Below are positions 1 through 10,424 of a DNA stretch of 64,000 nucleotides, piece after piece. Below the pieces are notes generated by a model, which worked only from the letters and a program-made list of their open reading frames with translations, ran no database searches and was not told the DNA's origin. How positions within the stretch are numbered: the stretch's first letter is position 1; every line of letters starts with the position of its first letter. This DNA comes from Auanema rhodensis. Lineage: Eukaryota > Nematoda > Chromadorea > Rhabditida > Rhabditidae. The stretch covers positions 6,262,001 to 6,326,000 of the forward strand of contig OZ059898.1 in NCBI GenBank assembly GCA_964057225.1, given 5' to 3'. Made by a program: the position numbers and the translations under genes.

Positions 1-513
1 TTCCGTTCATGGATAGCATATTTCCATTTTCATTTTCATTGTCAACTAACTCAACGAAAGCAAAATTAGCTCCAAACATGCTGTAGCTATCACGTTGAGG
101 ATCATGTGGAGGAAATGTTTTTAACAACTAGAAAATAGTTATAAAAATTTTAAAACTTTGTGATGTAAAAGTAAATTAACATCTTTAAGATCGGTTAAGC
201 TTTCCATTTGATCCGGTAGAAAAACTTGTAATGTTTCATTTGTTGTAACTATATGAAAATCTAAGGCTGTTATTGTAACTAAAAATAAAAAAAAAGATTA
301 TAAAGAATGTTTTAATAAACTCTAATTACCAAAAGAAATTGTAATTAAAGGTGGAATAATCAGAAAAGGAAGCGGCCATCGTACAACTATTGATGTTTGC
401 CACTAAAATACCAATCAAAATAATAATAGTTCGAAGTTCATTAACTTATTGATAATGATGATTAAATAAAAACTTACTTGGAAAAATTGAGAAACAATAG
501 ATTGAAAACTCAT
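1..513 (-). CDS. Patched-related (SSD-type) membrane protein, N-terminal part only
   Basis: Read on the minus strand as four exons, 513-478, 402-330, 278-181 and 127-1; phases agree at every junction and the last exon runs off the window. The product starts MSFQSIVSQFFQ and continues into a hydrophobic stretch (WPLPFLIIPPLITISF), then a soluble segment with FLPDQMESLTDL, FPPHDPQRDSYSMFG and an acidic Asn-rich piece. A short cytoplasmic lead, a first membrane segment of the form (R)xPxPFLIIP, and then an extracellular domain is the usual start of nematode Patched-related (PTR) proteins, which carry 12 membrane segments and act in sterol- or lipid-linked membrane trafficking and moulting. The family call rests on this layout only, because the sterol-sensing domain lies outside the window. 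A sequence like tctctcag ends 13 bases before the ATG, a possible trans-splice site. Another multi-pass protein is possible. Confidence 0.5.
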
Positions 514-876
514 GGTATACAGAAGTCTGAGAGAAGGCTACTAGATGAAAACCTGAGTATAAGATGAGGTCGATCCAATTATATCTCGAGGTCGAGATGC
601 ATTTCATTCATTTTAGTTCATGATTCTAAAGAACAATAAGTAAAAGTAGGACATATTCTGCAGGATATTCTTTTTAGAAAAAGATCTCAAGGAAAGTACT
701 TATGGAAAAAGGAAAGGAGAAGCACAAACGAATAAATGAGAATATATATAGAGTTAAAGTAAAATTCTTAAAATATTTATTTTTCAAAATAGAAATAAAT
801 AAAAAACAATAGTTTCCTTTTTTTAACCATATATACAACAATATTCTAACAGTATTAAGAATAATAAATATTCCTG
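514..876. other. Spacer between two minus-strand genes
   Basis: AT-rich, 363 bases, with no open frame of note. It would hold the 3' UTR of the secreted-protein gene (stop at 877-879) and the 5' end of the Patched-like gene (start at 513). An acceptor-like tctctcag reads on the minus strand at about 527-534. Confidence 0.6.
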
Positions 877-2405
877 TTAGATTGATTCATCTTTAGGAAT
901 ACGACGACGTTCAAATCGATGCGTATCATTTAACTAGAAATATAATTATTAAATCAAATAGTTTAAATAATTCAAATCTTACATGGACAACAAATTCAGT
1001 TAGTAACTGATTTGATAAACCTGTATGAAAAACTTTAACATGAGTTTCTCCTTCCGGTAATGCAATGAATGTAGTTGTATCAGCTGAAACTCTCATAGCT
1101 GGATATCCACCGTCATTTAATACAAGTGTCTTATCACCAGATTCAAAATGTAATCCTGTTGATCTGGTTTGGGGAAAACAAAGACTTTATGTAAATTATT
1201 TTAAAAACCGTTACCTCAACTTTAATGTTTCTATAATACTTCGACGATTCTCAGCATAAGCTAATTCAACATTAATATCTTCATAACAACAAGCCATTAA
1301 AACTAATAATCCATTTAGTTGACGAACAAAAACATCTTTACTGTTTTGAATGAATGAACTCCATTGAAGTTGTTTAACTAATAAACCATTTGTGCCTATT
1401 AATATGATTGAATATGTATATATAATCTTATTATATTTTAGTTAATTACCTCTTCGTGATAATAGATTGTATCCCGCACAAACATCAGTACTGTGTAATC
1501 CCATAGATGGGTGAACCATTTGGTATCGACGCATCAACGTCTCTGCCATTCCATTATTTTGTTGTAAATATCGAAGCTAATATAAAGATAAGTTGCAAAA
1601 GAATAAAGAAAAAACGATAAATTAATACTTTAACTCCACCTGTTCCAAACATCATCACAAAATCAAAACGAAATAGCTTATGTAATTGATATATATTAGC
1701 TTCTTCTGTAGATACATTGAGATATTCATCACAATTATGTTTCTATAAAATCCAAAAAATAATTAATATAAAGTATAATTTAATAAATAAAATGATATAT
1801 ATTATTAGTATTATTATACCTCTAGCTGTTTGGTAGGCATCATAAATAATATTGTTGAATGTGATAGCAATTCTTTAATTTCATTATCAGATTCATTACA
1901 AATATCCTCCATTAGTGTATAAAAAAATTCATCAACACGCTGAAATTCTTTAGTTAAAGTCTATTTTTTTATAATTTTTCTATGAATATGAAGTTGGTAA
2001 ATTCTTTAAAATAGAATAAAAAGTAAAGAAAATTACCCTTTCCATGGAAACCATTAATGTTGTCGGATGTTCCATATTTCCTACAACTAATACTGATAAA
2101 TCATCAAGTTGTGATATGATTGATGCATTCAGCAGAGTTCCACACTTGCTTTGTAGAATACGAGATCTAATGGATTCACTCTGCTTGTCAAACTTCTCAA
2201 GTTCGACGGCTTCATCCTCATATTCTCTGAAAATTTGAACAAAAATTACATTTATTGTGTTAGAATATTTTTCATTTTTTCAACAAAAAAAAAATTAGAT
2301 TAGAAACATTAGAAGCTTTACTCACGATATTTCATCCGATGATTGAGATAAACAGTGAATATGCGTGAATATAAGAAGAAACGAATATAGCAGCTTTGAA
2401 AACAT
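877..2405 (-). CDS. Secreted protein of unknown family, eight exons
   Basis: Minus-strand exons 2405-2326, 2226-2037, 1960-1820, 1742-1635, 1576-1450, 1395-1215, 1163-983 and 933-877 total 1065 bases, 354 residues plus stop, with every phase consistent. The start is fixed by a signal peptide (MFSKLLYSFLLIFTHIHC) directly after an in-frame TGA; a longer open frame on the same strand at 2599-2318 is in a different frame and does not join the downstream exons. The mature chain begins acidic (SSDEISEYEDEAVELE), has six cysteines, three N-glycosylation sequons (LNAS, CNES, LNVS), a mostly helical-looking middle, a beta-like C-terminal part around residues 275-335, and ends RRRIPKDESI. No membrane segment follows the signal peptide. 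I do not recognise the family and assign no function. The next gene in the same direction starts 363 bases downstream. Confidence 0.8.
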
Positions 2406-4434
2406 TCAGAAGCCAACGAGCTTGCGACGACAAGTTGAACTACGTTGGTGGCAGGGACGGCGTTGATGAAGACTCGATGTCGACAAGTAGCGACATCGTT
2501 CTCGGTTACACACCATGCGGTCACAGTACAAATGTCTTTGTCAGTTAGCCATTCATAAGGCTTTACAATTATGAAAATCATGTAAAAACAGTCATACAAA
2601 ACAATAGAAATTGACTTTTTATTTATGAAAGTATGTCAATTCTTTTATTTTAAATTTATTTATAATATAGGAAATATTAAAAATTATTAATTTATATGAA
2701 AATAAATTATAATACAAATAATATTATAATATAATATTATATTCTTTATATGTTTCGTATATATGTATGTACATGTATGAATATCAGTATGTTTGTATGT
2801 GTATGTATTACATCATCATCATCATCAAAACATAAACAATTTTGTTAATGTTTATTAAACATTTCACACATAACACATAAATACATATGTTAAAACAAAA
2901 ACATATACATATATGTATGTAAATGATGATAAAGTTATAACAAGACAATTGATATTATATATTATTCTTGATATTCTATTACGTAATTTTCAACCTTGTT
3001 TAGTCTACTCATTTCAAAGTTCATAGCTGGTTTTGTCAAATTAGTTGAAATGATTAGAACAAACTAGTTACTAAAGTAATTAATCATAGTAAATAGTAAA
3101 TGTATGAAATAAATCTACAAAATTATCTTCACAAAAATCTTGTAGTAATATTCGATTTACGATAAATACTTGATGATCGATCATATAATTGAAAATACAC
3201 AGACAGCTCTTTCAGATGTTAACAAACAATAGTTCTATACTTTTTAAAATAGTTTCAATAAGATAAATTAATAATAAAGGTTAAGAATACATAAAATCAT
3301 ATTTTTAGTTTATATTTCCTTGTACAATGTACTTTAATAATATTTGTTTTACAATTCTTCTTTATTTAATTTTCATGATGTACGTTGACCTTGGCTTATA
3401 ACTTGAGCTTTTATTTATTTGAAATTTTGCTTCTTTTGAATTTCATAGCTTTTGAATTTTTGAACAAATCTAGATCCCACTTGTAACATTTTTCAGAAAA
3501 ACAAATGTTGTTCAACTAGCAATTGGCCAGTTAGGGAATTGCCGACCGGCTATTCCTGTTCCGGAAAAAGAACGTCATTAAACACTATTAACTATGGTCT
3601 TGTTAAGAGACTGAGAGAGAGAAACAGTTGAAAAAAGTTTTTTTTTTTGCTTACAAACAATTAAAAGAATTTTGAGTATGACTGCTATCTGATGATTTTG
3701 AGATGAGAACGACAATCACAACGAAAAGCTAGAAAAAGATCGTATGGCGTCATTTCAAGAGGTTGAGTGTCAACGAGTATGAGAGTTGCGTTAATAAGAG
3801 ATATGAAAATTAGAAAAGTGAAGTAAATTATTATGAATACAAATATATTTGTGACAATTCTTATAATTTTTCTAAACTATTTATTCACTTACTGTAAAGA
3901 ATATTGAAAAATCATTTTTCTTTTCATATTTCAGTGAATTTCTCGTAAAAGTTGAAAAAAATTATTATCACTTATTAGTAAAATAAAACTTTAATTAATA
4001 TATAAAAAGTTTTAAATAAAATGAATATTTTATATAAGTTTGATTTCAAATAATGTTTTTTCGTTCTCTGTAAACTTTCTTCAGGCTCAATCTTCATCGC
4101 ATTGACGGTTTTTCCACGAATTTTCATCTATTTGTTCTCCCACTCCGCAAGATGAGGAGATACATCTGAGCCGATAGACAGTCAGTTATTCCCCTATGTG
4201 ATTCAAGCTCAGCCCCAACTTATACGTACCTGCCCTTCGCCATTCTCTCAATAATCTTCTCTTTTACTCTGAAAATATCGTATTTCGTATTGATAGTTTT
4301 TAAAATAATAAATTAAAACTTTGCAATATGATTACTAAATATAGTAAATAATATATAATATTATATAATAAATATAATTATACGTTTTTAATTGTTATTT
4401 TATATTTTAAATTATCTGTTATTCAGATATCAAT
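2406..4434. other. Divergent intergenic region
   Basis: About 2 kb between the minus-strand secreted-protein gene and the plus-strand F-box gene. Bases 2406-2600 are GC-richer and probably 5' UTR or promoter of the minus gene. A (CAT)n run lies at about 2811-2827. Bases 4090-4260 form a GC-richer block ahead of the F-box gene, a plausible promoter. I see no gene. Confidence 0.5.
4421..4426 (+). other. Probable trans-splice acceptor of the F-box gene
   Basis: The sequence attcag ends eight bases before the ATG at 4435, with no donor or coding sequence just upstream. This is the usual position of a nematode spliced-leader acceptor. Inferred only from sequence. Confidence 0.5.
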
Positions 4435-6098
4435 ATGTACTCTTCGACTTATACGAGTTATCCATCTTATACTCCACGACGACCTAGACGAGTTATTCCT
4501 AATATGCCCGATGTTATTTTACGGAAGATTTTTGGTTACCTATCATATAAAGAAGTACATTTATAATTATTTTAATTTATTTTCAAAATTTATTTTAAGC
4601 TTGTTCCTTTGGAAGGGGTTTGTCGTCGATGGCAATCTATAATTCTAATAAAACTTCGAAGAGAAATTCATGAAATCAGTATGGAAAGAGTAATTAGTTC
4701 TATTTTCAAGTTTTCTTTTAACTTATTAATGTTTAAGTTGGGAGTTTGTGGTCCATCTGTTGTTCAAATGAAAGCTTTTCGGCGTTTAACTGTCCAATGC
4801 CCCTTGAGTTGCACAGAGTTTTTAGCTGGAGTTCTAAGACGAAGCCGATTATCTTTGGCCAAAATGACAACTGACATTGAATTTTTGGCTCTAATCGCAC
4901 AGGTAAAAACAATAATTAAATAATTTTATCTTTTCACATATTATTTACAGCTTCGGATAGCAAAAGAAGAATATCGTAAATACTTCAGTAACTGTGATGA
5001 TTTGTGGCTACTTATCGTATCATGCTCGGACGAAACTCTTCGAAAATTTTTAGACGTAGAAGAATCACTGTTTACGGTAATTATATATTTGAATTGCACA
5101 TTTTTTTTTCTTTTCTTTAGGAACTTCAAACTTTAACTTTGCAAGTTCATGTAAATTCTCGAGATAATCATAATGTTGGCCGTCTAATAGCGGCATTTTC
5201 TCATCGATATCCGACTGCAGAAATAAACTTGGAATTACATGCTTCTAAAAGCAAATTAGTTAGTAGAATTTTTATAAATCTTTTTGACATCAGTTAATCA
5301 AATCATATTTATATATATTCTTAAGGTTTTTGATCAAATCAGAGAGATACCATCAGTTCCTATGAACAAAGTTAAAATAATTTGTACGGAATATGATTTA
5401 CCACAACTACGTTTAGATGAGCTATATAATGTAATGAAAGAAAAATGTATAATGGCTAAAAACGTATCAATGAGGTAATATTATATTCTTTATTTATATA
5501 ATTTATAAATAAATTATATTTTCAGAGATTGGTCCTTATACTCAGATGGAACATCACCAGTTTCTCATTTACCATTAGATACATATCGTATTAGTTGCTG
5601 TACTATTGAAACAGTTGATAATCTTGTTAAAAGTTTACATATGACATCAGAACAAGTAATATTTAAAATTTATTATTAAATAATAAGATCATAGTAATAG
5701 TACTTAAAATGATATTTCTAGGAACGACCAAAAGTCAAAAAGAAGATTGTTAAACGTAAAAAGCCAGAACTAGAAACACCGTCAGAAGAGGAAGAAAAGC
5801 CGAAAAAGAAAGTGGTAACTTGTACTTATAACATCAATTCAATAGAAAACGTATTGTTTAGGTTAAGAAGATGGTTAAAAAGAAAAAACCATCACCATAT
5901 ATCAAGAAATTAGAAATAGCAGGACAGTGCACACTTGCTGGTCTTCAATTTCTAGAAGTAATAACTAAGTTAATGAGGTGAAAACAATTCCATTTCTTTA
6001 ATTTTCAGAAGAAAGCACATACTGAATTAGAGAAACGCTTAGTGCTCTCAGTCCCAGAAATGGTGGTGGACTGTTCAGAAATCTATTACTGTTTTTAA
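4435..6098 (+). CDS. F-box protein with Lys-rich C-terminal region
   Basis: Nine exons: 4435-4554, 4600-4902, 4951-5076, 5121-5258, 5326-5474, 5526-5655, 5722-5814, 5862-5957 and 6009-6098; 1245 bases, 414 residues plus stop, all phases consistent. The F-box is residues about 23-65: it opens with NMPDVILRKIFGYLSYKE in exon 1 and continues LVPLEGVCRRWQSII in exon 2, split by a 45-base intron. F-box proteins recruit substrates to SCF (SKP1-cullin-RBX1) ubiquitin ligases. The middle (residues about 70-310) alternates short strands and helices and may be the substrate-binding part; I cannot place it in FTH or LRR families with confidence. Residues about 322-370 are a Lys/Glu-rich stretch (KKKIVKRKKPELE, then VKKMVKKKKPSP) that could be a nuclear signal or a ubiquitylation-prone tail. 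The protein ends SEIYYCF. Confidence 0.85.
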
Positions 6099-7276
6099 AG
6101 CTAGATGTTGGATGTGAAGAAGCCATCTTTTAGAAATCTTAAAATTTTATTTTTCAATAATCATTTTTTTTTTCGTTCACTTAGTCATTTTTCTATGATA
6201 TATACTAATCTATGTATATATATATATTTCTATTTTTATAATTATGAAGTGCAAAACTTGCTTAGAAATACGGGAAAATTATATTTGGATTTTTGATACA
6301 TAAACATATCTATTTTGCTAAGACACCTTTTACCCTATTCAGCAAATCAAGCATTTCAAGCATTTTTTCATTCCAAAAATAATAATTTTTTCAATTTAAC
6401 CATGATTTTTCGTTTTTTTTTTAATTTTGAGGTGTTTTTCCTCCTGAGAGTCTAGGACACACTTCACTCAAAATAGGGTGATTTTCATTTTTCATCAATT
6501 TATGTTGTTTTTTTATGTGTTTTCATTAAATAATTTGTGCTGATTTGCAAAAAAGCTCAAAATACTAATTTAAAGATTTGAAGTGGGTGTTATCACTGAA
6601 GTCATTCTAGAATCAATAAAAACAATCTTAATAAATGAAATTTGATAAAAACTTACCAAGTCTCACAAATCTAGATCTCCAAGAGCTTGTGAAAATTTAG
6701 AAAATAAAACATTTCCTAGGCATATTCAGGCTAGATGTTTTGTCAGAAATGATAAAAGATGAAAAAATTGAATCTAATCCGTTAGGAATAATTGAGTATT
6801 AGTAAAAAATATTTATTAAACAGGGAAATGAATCTTGAAAAGAAAGAATCTAAGGCTTTTCTTCCTCTTCTTCTAGTTCTGGTTTTTTACGTTTAACAAT
6901 ATTCTTAACCTTTATTTTTTTTAATAATTTTTGTGTGAAATATAGATTTTAGGCAATAAAGAATTAAAGAATAAGACCTTTTAATACTTTACTAGAAAAT
7001 ATAAAGTACTAGTTCATCATTACTAAATGAACTTATAACAGATGGTTATTAACTTTTAAAGTTGTAAAGTGCTATTTAAATAAAGAAATTAACATATTTT
7101 AGAGTAAGAGATACTATTTTTATGCTGGAAAAGACAAAGGACAGATGAAATAGTATGGATGTGAGAGAGAGGTGAGAACAAGGAAAATGAATTGCAGTGC
7201 TTGAAATAGCTTGAGGAGCAGAAGAGAATGGAATGAGATACAGCAAAGAGAGAGGGATACTGGTCTGCTAACTGGT
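6099..7276. other. Gene-poor spacer with F-box fragment
   Basis: AT-rich sequence after the F-box stop. An AATAAA-like site lies near 6615. The only recognisable item is the inverted F-box exon fragment at 6854-6906; otherwise I see nothing coding. Confidence 0.5.
6854..6906 (-). pseudogene. Inverted fragment of an F-box exon
   Basis: Read on the minus strand, this 53-base segment matches exon 7 of the upstream F-box gene (about 5740-5801). It would encode KNIVKRKKPELE followed by an acidic run and KP. It differs by a few substitutions and lacks nine bases (three codons, TPS), so the frame is kept, but a TAG follows at once and no flanking exon is preserved. It looks like the remnant of an inverted duplicate of this gene or a close paralogue. 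Confidence 0.6.
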
Positions 7277-7694
7277 ATGACTAAGGTTTATGTAGTAGCA
7301 GTGCCTGAAATTGGGAAAAGAGTTGACAAATTGGCAATCAGCCAGATGAGACCCTCAATAGTTGAAGACCAAATCCGGAAACGGACATTTGAGTCTACTT
7401 CTTCTTACAGAGTAGATCCACTTTCACATTTTTGTCCGCTTCCTTTTATTACTAAAGGTAAGAGATGCTCAGTTTATATTTCACATTATATATTATATTC
7501 AAAAAACTTTTAAAATAGAAGAAAAATACAAAAATATCCAAAAATTTAGAAAATTTACATATTTCTATTCTGAATAAAATTATTTTTATTTTTAACTTTT
7601 AGAAAATATGCTAGTTGATCGAATATCAGCTGAGTATACTCAGCTACCGGAACCAAATCCATGGGATTTGGATCAGTTATTAGAAGGAGAACAG
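7277..7694 (+). CDS. Two upstream coding exons, probable alternative N-terminus of the TWK channel
   Basis: Exon 7277-7457 begins at an ATG (MTKVYVVAVPEIGKRVDKLA) and ends at a consensus donor (AAAG|GTAAGAG). Exon 7603-7694 follows an acttttag acceptor and ends WDLDQLLEGEQ|GTAAAA. The phase 1 to phase 0 junctions are clean and give 91 residues. The final phase-0 donor would join in frame to the phase-0 acceptor at 11211, the first membrane exon of the TWK channel, in place of the 10425-10661 exon. No other acceptor-exon pair was found in the 2.7 kb between. The segment is hydrophilic with no signal peptide. It could instead be a separate small gene whose 3' exons I have missed. Confidence 0.45.
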
Positions 7695-10424
7695 GTAAAA
7701 TTCTAAATTATCATACAGTATCATAGTATAAAATTTAAAAAAATATATACCATAAGTATATGTATTATAAATGATTAAAAAATATAAATAAAAAAATATA
7801 TATAGTTCTAAGGTGTTAAATCTTAAATCTTATTCATCAATTAACTCTCTGAGATTTTATGTGGAAAGTTATTAAGAGCTATTGTACATTTGTAAAATAT
7901 TTTTGTGGATCATGTTTTCTTATCATGGCTGATTAACTTTTGTATATAATTATCTTATTTCTGATTTTATTCTCTTATTCACTCTACTTTAGAGTAGTCT
8001 ATCGATGACTTTATCTTTTTTCTTTCTATCTTTTCTCCTCTTTCCTTCTTTCAATCCTTTTCATTACCTCTCCTTCTCAATTTCACTCTATTTTCTTAAA
8101 GTATTTCTCGTATTTAATGAAGTTTTCTTTACGTCAGTCACTTCAAACCATGTTCTTCTTCTTTCTCCTATCTCATCGTCTTCGTATTCATTTTCTCGTG
8201 GGACCTGGTCCAATACTCATTAACACTTCTCAAAGTACTAGTTTATTCTCTAACTCATCGATTCTTTCATTTTTTCGGAATATTATATCATAAAAGGTAT
8301 GTATTTATTGTTATTTTTGGGATTATTTATAAACTAACACTTGTATTAAACACATATATCTATATTGAAAATTAGTAAAATTTAATGAATTGTTGATTGT
8401 ATTATTCAGGTTTAAAGAAAATACTTGATATCTATCTATTCTTTTAGTTTACTACATATATACAAATATATATTATTTCTAATGAGTATAATCAATTCTA
8501 ACATCTAAATCTAATATCATCTATTAATAGTTTTTTTCTTTTAAAAATAAATAATTCATTTCAAGTAGTTATATACAATTTAATTTATAATTTTTATAAT
8601 TTAAACTTAATTATTTCTCATCTTTATCTACTAAATGCTGTAAAAGTCTATTGGGAAAGAACATGCGTATCAATATCCTTTGAGTACTGAAATGTCTGAG
8701 ATTTAAAACTTTGTACTTGAAAATGAAAATATGTATATAAAACTTCTTTTCTCTTAATTATATCAAAAGATTTTACTGAATCTTTTTGTTTTGAAAGTAA
8801 ACTAACATCTAACCACTAAATGACCTTATTTTACAATTTATTTATATGTAAAGAACGTTCATTTTCATTTTGTCAGACGTTTTTCTTTAATTTCTTTTTA
8901 TAGTCAACATATACATACATATATCTTTCTTATAAATTTCCTCTCTTATTGTCCTATTTCTTGTTTCCCTCTGTAGTGTCCTTCGGTTTCCCTCTTTGTC
9001 GTTCATTTTGGCTCGTGGTGCGAATAGATTGGCAGACACATAGATGAGTCCAATAATCTTTCCCTCGGGATGAATCCGCCAAAAACCGCAAGCCCTGCCT
9101 AACAGATAGTTCGTCTTCAATTCGAATTGCTCTTGCATACTTTCTGGCATCTTCATAGAAAAAAAATCAAATCTACTATTCGAATTTGAGAGATGTGGCG
9201 TCTAATCCACAATCACATTGAAGATTTTCTCTTCAGCTTTTCGTATTCAATTTAATTAATTTAACAGTTCAAACATTTTTTTAATATTCATTACAGTTCT
9301 GTGTAAAAACATTTACTTTTTCTTTCCCTCTTAGTTGAGTTTCCAATGAAATATGTTATTTCTTATTCGCCATTGAATCTTATCTTCAAAAGCCTAGTCC
9401 AGCCCACACTGATTGTTTCTCCGACCCGAGGAAGTACATGAAGATCTTACTTCCAAACTCCAAACAAGCTTTCTTATTAGTTTCAAAAGGAAGAGATTGA
9501 AGTTATTGGAAGTTTAATGATGATAATCAAAGAAAAGAAGTGCTTTTTGAACAAATTGATGTCTAACCGTTTTTTTCTTGAGTACAGCAGTCAATATATC
9601 ATATAATGGATTTCTTTTAATAAGCTATTAATCATATTTTTCCATAATGTATGAGAAGCAGTTGCTCTTTTTTAAACTCGATAGATATAGTATGTCCTTA
9701 GGCTATATATCTTTTTCGTGTTTCCGTTTAAACTCGTCCACAAATTTGGTCATAAATTGGCAGCACCAAGCTCTCACAATCCAAATTTAGGACAAATTCT
9801 CCGTAAATTGCACATAGCATATCATGTATAAATGTTAGAAAGAATACAAGATAATGTGACGAAAATGAGTAAGTTGAAAATTGAAAAGTGAATAAGAGAG
9901 AGAAAGAGAAAAAGATGGAGGGAGGGCAATAGCCAGCAAGCAATAAAGAGAACAAAGAAGAGAGTGAAAGAGTTCGATGAAATCGGTGCATTAAGAGAAT
10001 AAAAGAGCAATCACATAGGCATGATATACGTCTTTTTGAGTTGGAGAATTTCGAATTCCCATTCTCTTTTAAGCATACTCATAGAAAGTTTTTTGAAATA
10101 TGCAGCAAAGTTTTAACAAATGCGCTCCACTTACCCTCTCTTCTTTCTTGTCCAAAAACTGATTTAAGCTTTTGCTGACAAGATCATCTCTATAGGGATT
10201 CCAAAAAAACAGCAATTGAATCGGAACAAACTGGGTGTTTTGATAAATTGAGTAAAAATTTGTTCGACTCTTATTAAACTTATAGTTTTGGCGGGCAATA
10301 GTTTTCAAATGAATATGTTCTATCTCTTTCTTGGATTATTTATTCATTCTTAACTCATATACAACAAGCAGATTATTTGTTTTTTATAATTTTTTTTGAA
10401 GGAATGTAGCAAGGTGGCTTTAGA
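7695..10424. other. Long intron or promoter region upstream of the TWK channel
   Basis: About 2.7 kb, AT-rich, no open frame with splice-site support. If the 7277-7694 exons belong to the channel it is a first intron carrying a second, internal promoter near 10.3 kb; otherwise it is intergenic. Confidence 0.45.

Noticed and set aside
2318-2599. 93-codon minus-strand frame starting MYDCFYMIFIIVKPYEW
   Set aside because: Its frame does not join the downstream exons; the overlapping frame with a signal peptide from 2405 does.
6105-6296. Hydrophobic 63-codon plus frame after the F-box stop
   Set aside because: AT-rich chance frame (Phe/Tyr/Leu/Asn) with no splice support; it lies in the 3' UTR region.
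8005-8223. 72-codon Phe/Ser/Leu frame in the region upstream of the TWK channel
   Set aside because: Pyrimidine-rich chance frame; no splice sites or homologous features.
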